In this document: positions 8,759 through 16,891 of the stretch, one piece after another | Layout of the letters: every line of letters starts with the position of its first letter | How positions within the stretch are numbered: position 1 is the stretch's first letter | Assembly: GCA_029263395.1 (NCBI GenBank) | Contig: JAJCXO010000030.1 | Location: 62,001 to 126,000, forward strand | From: Acidobacteriota bacterium | GTDB taxonomy: Bacteria > Acidobacteriota > Thermoanaerobaculia > Multivoradales > J023 | Length of the DNA stretch: 64,000 nt | Direction of reading: 5' to 3' | Notes under the pieces: generated by a model | The model's database searches: none | The model's input: the letters and a program-made list of their open reading frames with translations, nothing else | What the model was told of the DNA's origin: nothing | Position numbers and translations under genes: made by a program

Positions 8759-11700
8759 CTAGAAGCGGAAGCCGACCGACACGCGAAAACGCCGCGGGGT
8801 CTGAAAGTCCGACTCGTTCTGCGCTTGCCCGAACGTTGAACGCTTTTCCCAGTTGACACCTTCCACCGGGGTCTCGGTGAAGGGGTTGAATTCCTCTAGG
8901 TCGCGGGTGCTCAAGTTCGGGGAGGTCACCGCATCTTCGTTGAAGATGTTGATGATTTCGGGTTGGATGAAGATCTCGAACCGCTTGAAGTTGAACGAGT
9001 AGTTCAAAGAGAGGTCCGACCGGTGGACATTGTCGGTCTCGAAGGACCCCTTACCCTCAGGGTAGTAGTCCAACGAGTTCGGCGGGTCGGCGTAACCCGG
9101 GTTATCCACGAACGGCCGCGGGTCAACATCGAACGTCACGTCGCGGGGATTCCCCGAGAAGTAGTTCTCGAGCCAACTCATATTGAGTTTGTGGCGCTCG
9201 TTGTTGATGATGTCGTAAACCGCCCAGGCCCGCAGCGTGTGCCGCTGATCGGACAAGAGGTTGCCCGTGGGATAGTTCCACCGTGCCTCTTTGTATTCCG
9301 GGTCGGCCTCGGCGATGGCAAAGTTCGCAGCACTGTTCGAGGTTTCGCCCTCCCAATTACCCTCGAGCTCCGACAGGGTGTAGTTGAGCGCTAAGCTGAG
9401 CTTGGACGAGGGTTGATAACGGATCGAGGTGGCCAACCCTTGGTATTCGCGAGTGAGCCCGTTGTCGAAGTTGCCGATGAAACCAATATCGGCAGGGCCG
9501 GTGGAGGTTTCGACTTGACCCGTGGTCAGGTCTCGCCGGATGCCGTAGTGGTCGACCCATTCCCGTGAGATCAGATCCGCCCGGATCAGGCCCTTCGACC
9601 CCAACCGTTTGGCGATACCGATGGTGATCTCATCCACCGCTGGCGAGGATAGGCCTCCCGGTGCGGCTTGGGTGGTAGCACCCGGTACGTCATTCCGGTT
9701 TTGGAAACCGACGATCGGAGCGTTGGGGTCGAGCAGGTTGAGATCAAAAACTCCACCCTGGGACTCGTACCAGGCAAAAATTTGGCGCAGTACTTCGTCG
9801 GCGGTCAAACAGTTGACACCCGGGGTGCAGCCGACGTTGATGTCCGGGCCACCATAGTTGTACCGCAGATCACCAATGGCGCCACCGGGTGAGGCGGAAT
9901 CAGCTTGCTGATTGAGGCCTGCCACATAGGTGGCCACGCTTGCCCGCAGGATCAGGTCACCGTCACCCTTGACGTCATAGTTGATACCCAACCGGGGCGA
10001 GAACTTGCTGTCGTTGGCAACCGTGGTGCCCGAACTGTCGATGCCATCATTTTCGTCGTAGCGGACGCCGAGATTGAAGCTCCACTTGTCGTTGAGCTGC
10101 CAAGAGTCGTTGATATAAAACGAGTCGGTGTTGAACGAGGTCGGCCGCGCCAGATCTTCGTTGAACACTGCAAACCAACGGATCCAGGGAGTACTGCCCG
10201 GGCCACCGAACACCGGAATAGCGCTGTTGCTTGCCGGATCGATGACCGGATCACCGGCGGCGTCACGGATCACGTCGGTGCCATAAACCGTAAAATCGCT
10301 GCCGGTTTGGTGGTTGACCACGAACCGAATATCTTCGAACGTGTCGTAGCCGAACACTAGGTCGTGCGTGCCGGCATTTGCGGTCGACAAGAAGTACGAG
10401 CCTTTGGCGAGGAGATTCTCGTTGTTGCGCTCCTCGTCTTGACAGTCCCCGCAGAAGGTCGGCGCCCAATAGCGAAATCCCTCACCACGGGTACGAATCA
10501 GCGTACCTTCGATCAGGTCTCGCGGACCGCCGGAACCGACACCGAGGGTGAACTTCCGCTCCGACCACTGCGCCTCAGCGAACAGACTGGAGCTGAGAAT
10601 GCCGGTGTAATTGACCGATTTGATTTCCTGCGGATCACCGCGGTTCGGGTTGAGGCTGCGGATATCGAGGATGTCGCCAAAATCGGTATTGGTCCGGTCC
10701 CGTTCGATCTCGAGATAGGAACCGATCACGCTGTGACTGTTGCTGGGCGACACCGTCAGTTTGACTTCGCCCCGTGTTTCTTCCTCGGTCCGATCGTAGT
10801 TGACCCGTGTAAAGTCGGTCGAGGCGGTGTCCGCCGTCGAGCGGTCACGGCCGGCGGTGAAGAACCACAGGTGGTCTTTCAGGATGAAGCCACCGAGGGT
10901 CGCCTCGTACACTTCGCTGATGTCGTCGGTCTGAGACGTGGTGAGAGGTGTCGCGGACTCCCAATCCTCATTCGTCAGATTGACCCGCAGAGAGCCATTG
11001 AAACTGTTGCCGCCCGACTTGGTGATGGCATTGACCACACCGCCGGTGAACCGTCCATACTCGGCCGAGATACCCGAGATCGAGGTGGTGGTCTCTTGGA
11101 CCGCATCCTCGATGAACAAGTCGAGGATCTGAGCCCGCAAATTCTCGTTGATCACCACACCGTTGACCATGTAGAGGTTCTCGTAACTCGGGGCACCAGC
11201 GATGACCGGGGTTGAGCTCCGGAAGCCCGAGTTGGTGACACCCGGCGTCAGGTTGACGATGTCATCGAGCTCACGTTGCACCGGCAGGCTCTCGAGCTCA
11301 CCGTGAGTGATCGTCGATGCGACGGTGCCGGTCTCGGAGATCAAGGACTGTTGGCTGATCACCACAATTTCTTCGACCAATTCGCCGATCTGCAGCGTGA
11401 TGTTGGAAGGTGTGGTCTGGGCAGCGGAGAGCTTCACCTCACGTACTGACGAGTCAAAACCCTCGAGGCTGTAGGTCACCTTGTAAACGCCTGGCGGCAG
11501 GAAGGCGAGCTTGTAGCTGCCGTTGGTGTTGGTGATTGTCGTGCGTTCACCCTGCAAGGCTGCCGACTCGGCGGCAACCGTGACACCCGGCAGGCTACTA
11601 CCGTCTTGGTCGCTCACGCGGCCCGTCAGGGTACCGGTGGGATTCTGCGCCCAGGCTTGCCCGGCGAGCAGCAACAACGCTGCAGCGACCCTCGAGACCG

Positions 11701-11764
11701 GGACCAGACTCTTGCTTCGCTTGATGTGGGTGCCCAAGCACAGCGGGTGAAGGGTAGTTCGCAC
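8759..11764 (-). CDS. TonB-dependent outer-membrane receptor with CarboxypepD_reg domain
   Basis: This 1001-residue outer-membrane receptor has a signal peptide (SRVAAALLLLAGQAWA), a carboxypeptidase regulatory-like Ig domain (TGTLTGRVSDQDGSSLPGVTV to about residue 100), a plug (ENLYMVNGVVINENL, GISAEYGRFTGGVVNAITKS), then a large barrel ending in a terminal Phe (SVGFRF). It imports an unidentified substrate across the outer membrane with TonB energy. The GTG at 11764 is preceded by AAAGGAG at 7-bp spacing; the upstream in-frame ATG at 11839 would put 25 non-signal residues in front. It differs clearly from the two receptors at 27-33.5 kb. The leader has a near-consensus sigma-54 promoter, and a sigma-54 activator gene lies directly upstream in the same orientation. 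Confidence 0.93.
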   Translation of the reverse strand: MRTTLHPLCLGTHIKRSKSLVPVSRVAAALLLLAGQAWAQNPTGTLTGRVSDQDGSSLPGVTVAAESAALQGERTTITNTNGSYKLAFLPPGVYKVTYSLEGFDSSVREVKLSAAQTTPSNITLQIGELVEEIVVISQQSLISETGTVASTITHGELESLPVQRELDDIVNLTPGVTNSGFRSSTPVIAGAPSYENLYMVNGVVINENLRAQILDLFIEDAVQETTTSISGISAEYGRFTGGVVNAITKSGGNSFNGSLRVNLTNEDWESATPLTTSQTDDISEVYEATLGGFILKDHLWFFTAGRDRSTADTASTDFTRVNYDRTEEETRGEVKLTVSPSNSHSVIGSYLEIERDRTNTDFGDILDIRSLNPNRGDPQEIKSVNYTGILSSSLFAEAQWSERKFTLGVGSGGPRDLIEGTLIRTRGEGFRYWAPTFCGDCQDEERNNENLLAKGSYFLSTANAGTHDLVFGYDTFEDIRFVVNHQTGSDFTVYGTDVIRDAAGDPVIDPASNSAIPVFGGPGSTPWIRWFAVFNEDLARPTSFNTDSFYINDSWQLNDKWSFNLGVRYDENDGIDSSGTTVANDSKFSPRLGINYDVKGDGDLILRASVATYVAGLNQQADSASPGGAIGDLRYNYGGPDINVGCTPGVNCLTADEVLRQIFAWYESQGGVFDLNLLDPNAPIVGFQNRNDVPGATTQAAPGGLSSPAVDEITIGIAKRLGSKGLIRADLISREWVDHYGIRRDLTTGQVETSTGPADIGFIGNFDNGLTREYQGLATSIRYQPSSKLSLALNYTLSELEGNWEGETSNSAANFAIAEADPEYKEARWNYPTGNLLSDQRHTLRAWAVYDIINNERHKLNMSWLENYFSGNPRDVTFDVDPRPFVDNPGYADPPNSLDYYPEGKGSFETDNVHRSDLSLNYSFNFKRFEIFIQPEIINIFNEDAVTSPNLSTRDLEEFNPFTETPVEGVNWEKRSTFGQAQNESDFQTPRRFRVSVGFRF

Positions 11765-11889
11765 TGCGTTCTCCTTTTGTTGTTGGCCTCGGTCGAAAAC
11801 CAATGCTCCCTTACCCGGGAGATTGGCCCAGGCAGGCAATGGCTGTTCGACTGGCTGCTAGATCGGGTCTCTACGTAAATTTTTTGTAA

Positions 11890-11905
11890 AGCAATTCCCG
11901 AGCCA
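11890..11905 (-). promoter_or_regulatory. sigma-54 (-24/-12) promoter of the TonB receptor
   Basis: Read on the minus strand the sequence is TGGCTCGGGAATTGCT, which differs from the TGGCACGN4TTGCW consensus at one base and keeps the invariant GG and GC with correct spacing. Transcription would start near 11878, leaving a leader of about 115 nt before the GTG at 11764. Confidence 0.75.
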
Positions 11906-11907
11906 GT

Positions 11908-11922
11908 TTGGACAAAGTCCAA
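11908..11922. promoter_or_regulatory. palindrome TTGGAC-AAA-GTCCAA abutting the promoter
   Basis: A perfect 6+6 bp inverted repeat with a 3-bp spacer lies immediately upstream of the -24 element. It uses the same TTGGAC/GTCCAA half-sites as the two palindromes at 12067-12115 but in inverted arm order, so it could be a related low-affinity or autoregulatory site. Confidence 0.4.
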
Positions 11923-12066
11923 AAAATGCGCACCCGAATCCGCCGAGCCGAGAGACCAAGCGACACGATCCTGGGACAAAGTGCCGATTTCATGGGACGG
12001 CGACCGCGTCAGCCAGTGATGTTACCGATGGCTGTCGTGAGGGCCAGCCCGACCGTTTCCGTCCCT

Positions 12067-12115
12067 GGTCCAAGGTTGGACCACAAAAAACAGACGGATG
12101 GTCCAACCTTGAACC
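12067..12115. promoter_or_regulatory. paired enhancer-like palindromes
   Basis: GGTCCAAGGTTGGACC (12067-12082) is a perfect palindrome with 7-bp arms. GGTCCAACCTTGAACC (12100-12115) is the same site with one mismatch. Their starts are 33 bp apart, about three helical turns, and they lie about 190-230 bp upstream of the predicted sigma-54 start site. This is the expected geometry for enhancer sites bound by the Fis-type helix-turn-helix of the adjacent activator. The rest of the 418-bp gap (11765-12182) holds the promoter, the 11908 palindrome and the 12118 hairpin. Confidence 0.6.
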
Positions 12116-12117
12116 GA

Positions 12118-12153
12118 GGGTGACCAACTTTGGTACCACCTCTTGGGTCACCC
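12118..12153 (-). terminator. possible terminator of the sigma-54 activator gene
   Basis: GGGTGAC and GTCACCC form 7-bp arms around a 22-nt loop about 30 bp after the activator's stop codon. There is no U-tract, so it may only be a weak hairpin or another operator. Confidence 0.3.
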
Positions 12154-12182
12154 CAAACGGTCTGGGCTAGCCAAGAAGCCGA

Positions 12183-14915
12183 TCAGGATTCGATTCCCAT
12201 TTCCCGGATCTTGCGCAACAACGTAGTCCTGGAGATCCCTAAAAGCCGCGATGCCTCACGTCGTTTTTGACCCGAATTGGCAAGTGCTTTGAGGATCAAT
12301 TGCCGTTCGAGGTCTTTAACCTGGTCCCACATCTGCAATGACTCCGGTGGATCGGAGGAATTTTCGGTATCTTCGATTTGCGCCTCGGGAGGCGGCAAAT
12401 CCGACGCCGTTGAGCCGCCACCGTTGGACGGCACACTGCGAATCCGCGCCGAGAGCATCCGTGAGTCGATGAGCTGATCGTCGGCCGCCTGGCTCGCCAA
12501 GCGCCGCACTTCGTTCTGCAATTCCCGAATGTTGCCTGGCCAGCCGTAGAGCCGCATCAGGTCGAGAGCCTTGCGTGAGAGACCACAACGGGTCCAATTT
12601 TCACTCTCCAAGCTGTGGCGCAAGAAGTGCTCAACCAGGGCAGGTAGATCCTCCCGACAGTCACGCAGCGGCGGCACCTCGAGCAAGGCGCCAGCTAATC
12701 GGTAGAAGAGATCGCTACGAAACTTGCCGTCCTCGATCAACGCCATCAGATCCTGATTGGTCGCCGCGATCACCCACACATCGACGGCAACCTCGGTCCC
12801 CCCGACCGGATGCACTCGCTTCTCTTGCACCGCTCGCAGCAACTTGGCTTGAAGCAGGATCGGCATTTCACCGATCTCGTCGAGAAACAGCGTGCCACCC
12901 TCGGCAGATCGAAACCACCCTTGACGCTGGCTAACCCCGGTGGCGACGCCTTTGTCGATGCCAAACATCTCGGATTCGAGCAACTCGGACGGGATCGCCG
13001 CGCAGTTGACCGGCACAAACGGTCCCTGCCGACGGGCCGACGAGCGATGGAGAATTTGCGCCACCAACTCTTTCCCGACGCCGGTCTCGCCTTCGATCAT
13101 CACCGTCAGCTCAGCGCCGAGCACGGTTTCCATCGTTTGGTAGAGATTCGTCATCGCCGACGAGCAGCCCACAACATAGCCGTCGGGGAACACGAGTTGA
13201 CTCTGAGCTTCATCGAAGCACGGCGCGATAGCGCTTAGTCGACCGCCAGGCCTGCCTCCCACCACAGACTCTGCGGTCAACAAGATCCCGGGCTCGGCAT
13301 CAAGATCCACCGATGGATCGAGAGCAAGCTCAGCGCCGGTTGGTTCCTCGGACGGGTCAACTGCCCGAGATTGGGTTGCCGCGGTCTCGATGGCGGCTTC
13401 CTCGACTCCAACGGTAGCGCCCGACCGGCCTCGACGCGACCGGGCGGCGGCCGCGCCGCGGATCCAGAAACCGACACCACAGCCAACGGCCGCGGCGATC
13501 CCCAACCACCACCAGGGTATCGAAGTCTTCTCCGAGTCCGCCGTCCCACCCACCGCGGAATCCCCGACTGATGGCGGTTCTTGCATTAACTCGTTGGCTT
13601 CTTTGATGCGGACCTCCGCCTCGGCGAAGGAGCGCATCGCAGCTTCGCTGAGGATTTCGGTCCGGAGCTGGTCGTACTGCCTGAAAGCTTCGAGCGCCGC
13701 CGCTTCCTGCCCCAGCACCGCCAGCGTCTCGGCGAGTTCGCGATAAGCCTCCATCAGATTACGCCGAGCCCCGAGTTCGGTCGCCATCCCAACCGCCGTA
13801 TCAATCAGTTCGAGGGCTCGTTGCGCAGCCCCTTGACGGCGCAGGACCGAGCCCAACAAAACCAGATTGTCGGCTTCGCGTCTGCGCTCGCCGGTTTCTC
13901 GGTGGATGCTGATCACCTGCTCGAAGTAACGTTCTGCCCGATCCAGCTGGCCGCTGTCCCGATAGGCTTCTCCCAGCTTGGACAGGACAATCGCAACCCC
14001 TCGACGGTCTCCCCCTTGTTCGCGAAAGCGTAACGCTTCCTCCAGGTTCTCCAGACCGGCGTCACGCTGACCGAGTGTGATACGGACGGTTCCCAAGGTG
14101 GCCAACACCTTGCCGAGCTCATCACGGTTGTCTAGCCGGCGTTGGATCGCCAACGCCGATTCCAAAACCGACAAGGCCTTCTCTGGCAGCCCGTTCTGCT
14201 TGTAGAGGGTGCCGATATTCCGCAAGGACTTGCCTACTCCGGCCTGGTCCTCTGCCTCTTCAAACGCTTGCAAGGCGCGCAGATGGTAACTGGTCGCCTG
14301 GCCCAGATCAGCGAGATAGCGATAGGCATAGCCAACCCCGTTGAGCGCCGCACCCCGGCCCCTGTGGTCACCCAGCAGGGTGTAGAGAGCCACCGCCTCG
14401 TTGGACCGTGCCAACGCCTGACGATAGTCGCCGAGCGATCGATACCCGTGTCCCAGCAGGTCGACGCCGGCGGCCTCGGCCCGCTGATCCCCGAGCTGGC
14501 GGGCAAGCTCGACCTTACGCTCACAGGCCTTCACTGTCTCCTGGTATTGCCCCTGCTGATAGTAGGCTGAGCAGAGCGCGCCATAGATCTCCAATTCCAT
14601 CTTCTGGTCGGGTGCCACCGCCAGCAGGGCCAACGCTTCGGCACCATGAACCAGCACCTGAGCATCGTCGGTCCCCCGTAACAGGCCGATGAGTTCAACC
14701 AACACATCGAGCCGCTGACGCCGGCCCGTAACGCTCTCGAGCTGCTGCTCCAAGCGCTCGATCGCCCCACTCTCGGCGTTCCGCGCCGGTGATGGCGATT
14801 GTGCCTGGAGGGTCGAGGTGACGAACAATCCAAGCACCAAAGGCACAATCCAGCAACCTTGCGATCCGGCTCGCCTTCGAGGTCGCGGGATTTGGTACCT
14901 GTTCATGTGTGACAT
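12183..14915 (-). CDS. membrane-spanning sigma-54 activator with TPR sensor
   Basis: This 910-residue protein has an N-terminal signal/anchor (WIVPLVLGLFVTSTLQAQ), about ten TPR units (residues 50-440), a membrane segment (IPWWWLGIAAAVGCGVGF, about 460-480), a linker, a sigma-54-type AAA+ domain (GETGVGKE Walker A about 608; FLDEIGEM Walker B) and a C-terminal Fis helix-turn-helix (RREASRLLGISRTTLLRKI). The topology implies periplasmic TPRs and a cytoplasmic ATPase, so signal and output are in one chain with no receiver domain. The loop that contacts sigma-54, usually GAFTGA, reads GVATGV. ATG 14915 (MSHMNRYQ) is chosen because longer in-frame starts translate REP repeat DNA. The neighbouring receptor, with its sigma-54 promoter and palindromes, is the likely target. 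Confidence 0.85.
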   Translation of the reverse strand: MSHMNRYQIPRPRRRAGSQGCWIVPLVLGLFVTSTLQAQSPSPARNAESGAIERLEQQLESVTGRRQRLDVLVELIGLLRGTDDAQVLVHGAEALALLAVAPDQKMELEIYGALCSAYYQQGQYQETVKACERKVELARQLGDQRAEAAGVDLLGHGYRSLGDYRQALARSNEAVALYTLLGDHRGRGAALNGVGYAYRYLADLGQATSYHLRALQAFEEAEDQAGVGKSLRNIGTLYKQNGLPEKALSVLESALAIQRRLDNRDELGKVLATLGTVRITLGQRDAGLENLEEALRFREQGGDRRGVAIVLSKLGEAYRDSGQLDRAERYFEQVISIHRETGERRREADNLVLLGSVLRRQGAAQRALELIDTAVGMATELGARRNLMEAYRELAETLAVLGQEAAALEAFRQYDQLRTEILSEAAMRSFAEAEVRIKEANELMQEPPSVGDSAVGGTADSEKTSIPWWWLGIAAAVGCGVGFWIRGAAAARSRRGRSGATVGVEEAAIETAATQSRAVDPSEEPTGAELALDPSVDLDAEPGILLTAESVVGGRPGGRLSAIAPCFDEAQSQLVFPDGYVVGCSSAMTNLYQTMETVLGAELTVMIEGETGVGKELVAQILHRSSARRQGPFVPVNCAAIPSELLESEMFGIDKGVATGVSQRQGWFRSAEGGTLFLDEIGEMPILLQAKLLRAVQEKRVHPVGGTEVAVDVWVIAATNQDLMALIEDGKFRSDLFYRLAGALLEVPPLRDCREDLPALVEHFLRHSLESENWTRCGLSRKALDLMRLYGWPGNIRELQNEVRRLASQAADDQLIDSRMLSARIRSVPSNGGGSTASDLPPPEAQIEDTENSSDPPESLQMWDQVKDLERQLILKALANSGQKRREASRLLGISRTTLLRKIREMGIES

Positions 14916-15026
14916 GCCGCGCCGTCGTCCAACGGGCATTGCTCCGAAGGGCTGTGACAATCGGCTTATGCTACCACGCCTTCCGGTGACCTCTCGGCAG
15001 CCTCGACCAGGTGTACAAAGCCCTCG

Positions 15027-15173
15027 ATCACATTCTGTCCCGAAGGGGTTACCATCCATCAGCCCAGGGTAAGCGTAGCGCAACCCTGGGTACCGCCCGA
15101 TCACATTCTGTACCCCGAAGGGGTTACATCCACCAGCCCAGGGTAAGCGCAGCGCAACCCTGGGTAACGTCCG
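15027..15173 (+). repeat. two tandem 73-bp REP-type repeats
   Basis: Two near-identical units (15027-15099 and 15100-15173) share GATCACATTCTGT, a CCGAAGGGGTTAC block and a hairpin core CCCAGGGT...ACCCTGGG with a 12-nt loop. A third copy in inverse orientation sits beyond the transposase gene (15713-15785). This arrangement is typical of REP sequences around a RAYT gene. The 304-bp gap 14916-15219 is mostly this repeat plus the upstream region of the activator. Confidence 0.7.
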
Positions 15174-15219
15174 GGCCAATCCCCAAACCCTGAAAGGGTT
15201 TCATAAAGACAAGGTCCAA

Positions 15220-15675
15220 ATGTCGCAGTCAGCCGCAAAAATTTATCTCCATATCGTCTTCTCGACGAAACACCGAGCGCCCTTCCTCGCCGATCAAGAA
15301 TTACGCCAAGAAACCCATGCTTACCTCGCTGGCGCCTGCCGCAAAATCGGCGCACCCTCTCTCATCGTCGGCGGGGTCGAGGATCACGTCCATATTTCAT
15401 GTTACATGTCGCGAACGATCACCGTGGCAAGTTTCATGGCTGAGATTAAACGAGAGTCGTCCAAGTGGCTCAAGACCAAGGACATCAACTTGTCACAATT
15501 CCAATGGCAGGCTGGGTATGGAGTCTTTTCCATTAGCCCGTCGCATGTTGACGACCTCCGACGGTACATCGAGAACCAGGAAAAGCATCATCGTCGCGAG
15601 TCGTTCCAAGAAGAATACCGGCGTCTTCTGGAAAAATACGATATCGATTACGACGAGAAATATGTTTGGGACTGA
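15220..15675 (+). mobile_element. IS200/IS605-type Y1 transposase (TnpA/RAYT)
   Basis: This 151-residue HUH single-strand transposase has the metal-binding HUH pair (EDHVHIS, about residues 54-60) and the catalytic tyrosine in RRYIENQEKHH (about 122), with the usual family ending YDIDYDEKYVWD. The length is normal for TnpA and the ORF is intact. It is flanked by two direct REP hairpins upstream and one inverted copy downstream and has no TnpB partner, so a domesticated REP-associated transposase (RAYT) is more likely than a mobile IS. It acts by cutting and joining single-stranded hairpin DNA; the REPs are its presumed substrate. Confidence 0.85.
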
Positions 15676-15712
15676 GGGTTCATCCCGCAGGGTTTGTGGA
15701 ACCCTCTCAATC

Positions 15713-15785
15713 TTACCCAGGGTTGCGCTTCGCTTACCCTGGGCTGATGGATGTAACCCCTTCGGGGTAGATGATCGAAGCGCCA
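15713..15785 (-). repeat. inverted REP copy downstream of the transposase
   Basis: It contains the reverse complement of the upstream unit: CCCAGGGTTGCGCTTCGC...ACCCTGGG, then GATGTAACCCCTTCGGGGTA. Together with 15027-15173 it brackets the transposase gene and forms a REPIN-like inverted arrangement. Confidence 0.65.
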
Positions 15786-15871
15786 TCAGGGTAGAGGATC
15801 GAGCGGCGCGGTTTGCGTGGTATCGTTTCGTACAAATCCAGCCCAAACCATCCCACGGTAATCCTTAGTCC

Positions 15872-16594
15872 ATGCCGAAGAGAAATCGCAAGAAAGCACC
15901 CGAAATCCCCCGTGAGCTCGATCGTGCGGGGGCGCTTTGCCTCGCCTTCTCCAACTCCGGGACCCCGCGACGCGACGGTCGACGACAGGCCGCCCAGGCT
16001 CCGGCGCGGGTCGAGCTGGCAACTTTTGCCGATCTTGTGGCATGGGGACGGCGGATGAAGGTACTCGACGCAACCGACAGCAAGCGGCTCCTGCGTATAG
16101 CCGCTGAGCAACCCGGCGAGGCGGTGACGCTGGTGGTGCAGGCGATCTCGCTGCGGACCGCGCTGCAACGGATCTTTGCTGCCCACGTCCGGCGGGCGAA
16201 GCCGAAACCGGAAGACCTCGAGCGGCTCAACGCGTCGATAACAAAGCGGCGAGTGGTTCTGGCAACCGATGGCTACCGAGCGGACTGGGGGGAAGGGCCG
16301 GACGCTCTCGACCGGACCGTGGCCCCGATCGCCGAGTCGGCCCTCGATCTCCTGGTCTCAGACCAACTGGCGAAAGTGCAACGATGCCCTGGCAAAGGCT
16401 GTCAGCAACTCTTCCTATCCCATGATCCGCGGCGCGTGTGGTGCGACGCCAACACCTGTGGCAGTCGGGCCAAGGGCAAGCGGTACCAACAGTTCCTCAA
16501 GAACATCGCCGCGCAAGACAGGCAACGGCGGCAGGACGAACGGCAAGAGTGGATGGCGCAACGCGCCAAGGATGCCAAGTCGGCAACTTCCTGA
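15872..16594 (+). CDS. ABATE/CGNR zinc-finger domain protein
   Basis: This is a 240-residue protein of the CGNR (ABATE) family, generally thought to be transcription or stress regulators. The C-terminal treble-clef finger is visible as RCPGKGCQQLF...RVWCDANTCGSRAKGKRY (about residues 169-208), with CGSR replacing the eponymous CGNR and followed by the usual basic helix. The N-terminal 150 residues, largely helical, fit the ABATE stress-binding domain but carry no motif I can prove. A basic start (MPKRNRKK) and no signal peptide indicate a cytoplasmic protein. It converges with the VPS10 gene across a tandem hairpin array. Confidence 0.8.
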   Translation: MPKRNRKKAPEIPRELDRAGALCLAFSNSGTPRRDGRRQAAQAPARVELATFADLVAWGRRMKVLDATDSKRLLRIAAEQPGEAVTLVVQAISLRTALQRIFAAHVRRAKPKPEDLERLNASITKRRVVLATDGYRADWGEGPDALDRTVAPIAESALDLLVSDQLAKVQRCPGKGCQQLFLSHDPRRVWCDANTCGSRAKGKRYQQFLKNIAAQDRQRRQDERQEWMAQRAKDAKSATS

Positions 16595-16653
16595 AGTTCT
16601 GACTCCGAGTTGTGCTCAGGCCCCGATATGACGATATGTGGCCGCTATATCCC

Positions 16654-16811
16654 ACTGGAAGTACCGGCTGTTTCCGGTGGGATGCGCTTGACAAAACCGG
16701 AAGTACCAGGGACTTCCGGTGGGATACGTTCGACAAAACCGGAAGTGCCGGCGACTTCCGGTGGGATACCCTCGACAAAACCGGAAGTACCGGCGACTTC
16801 CGGTGGGATAC
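16654..16811. repeat. four tandem 42-bp units, each a 25-nt hairpin
   Basis: Hairpins start at 16654, 16696, 16738 and 16780, an exact 42-bp period. The core is ACCGGAAGT-N7-ACTTCCGGT with 9-bp arms (first copy has one mismatch), joined by GGGATAC..TCGACAAA linkers. The array fills the convergent gap between the CGNR gene and the VPS10 gene. Because 42 is divisible by three, 14-residue repeats are open in several frames, but I see no gene. It could end transcription from both sides or bind a protein. Confidence 0.8.
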
Positions 16812-16891
16812 CTCCTGAAAGAGCCCCATCAGCCAGTGATTTCGACCGCTGAGCACAGGCCAAGACCGGCATTTGGCCGCATTCCGAACCG

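Noticed and set aside
14916-15179. N-terminal extension of the sigma-54 activator to 15179
   Set aside because: The extra residues (LPRVALRLPWAGG...) are a translation of REP repeats also seen elsewhere, and the signal segment starts right after 14915.
16610-16872. ORFs with 14-residue repeats (GGIPSTKPEVPATS-like) on both strands
   Set aside because: They arise because the 42-bp unit is divisible by three; all frames stay open, and no ribosome site or recognisable domain supports any of them.
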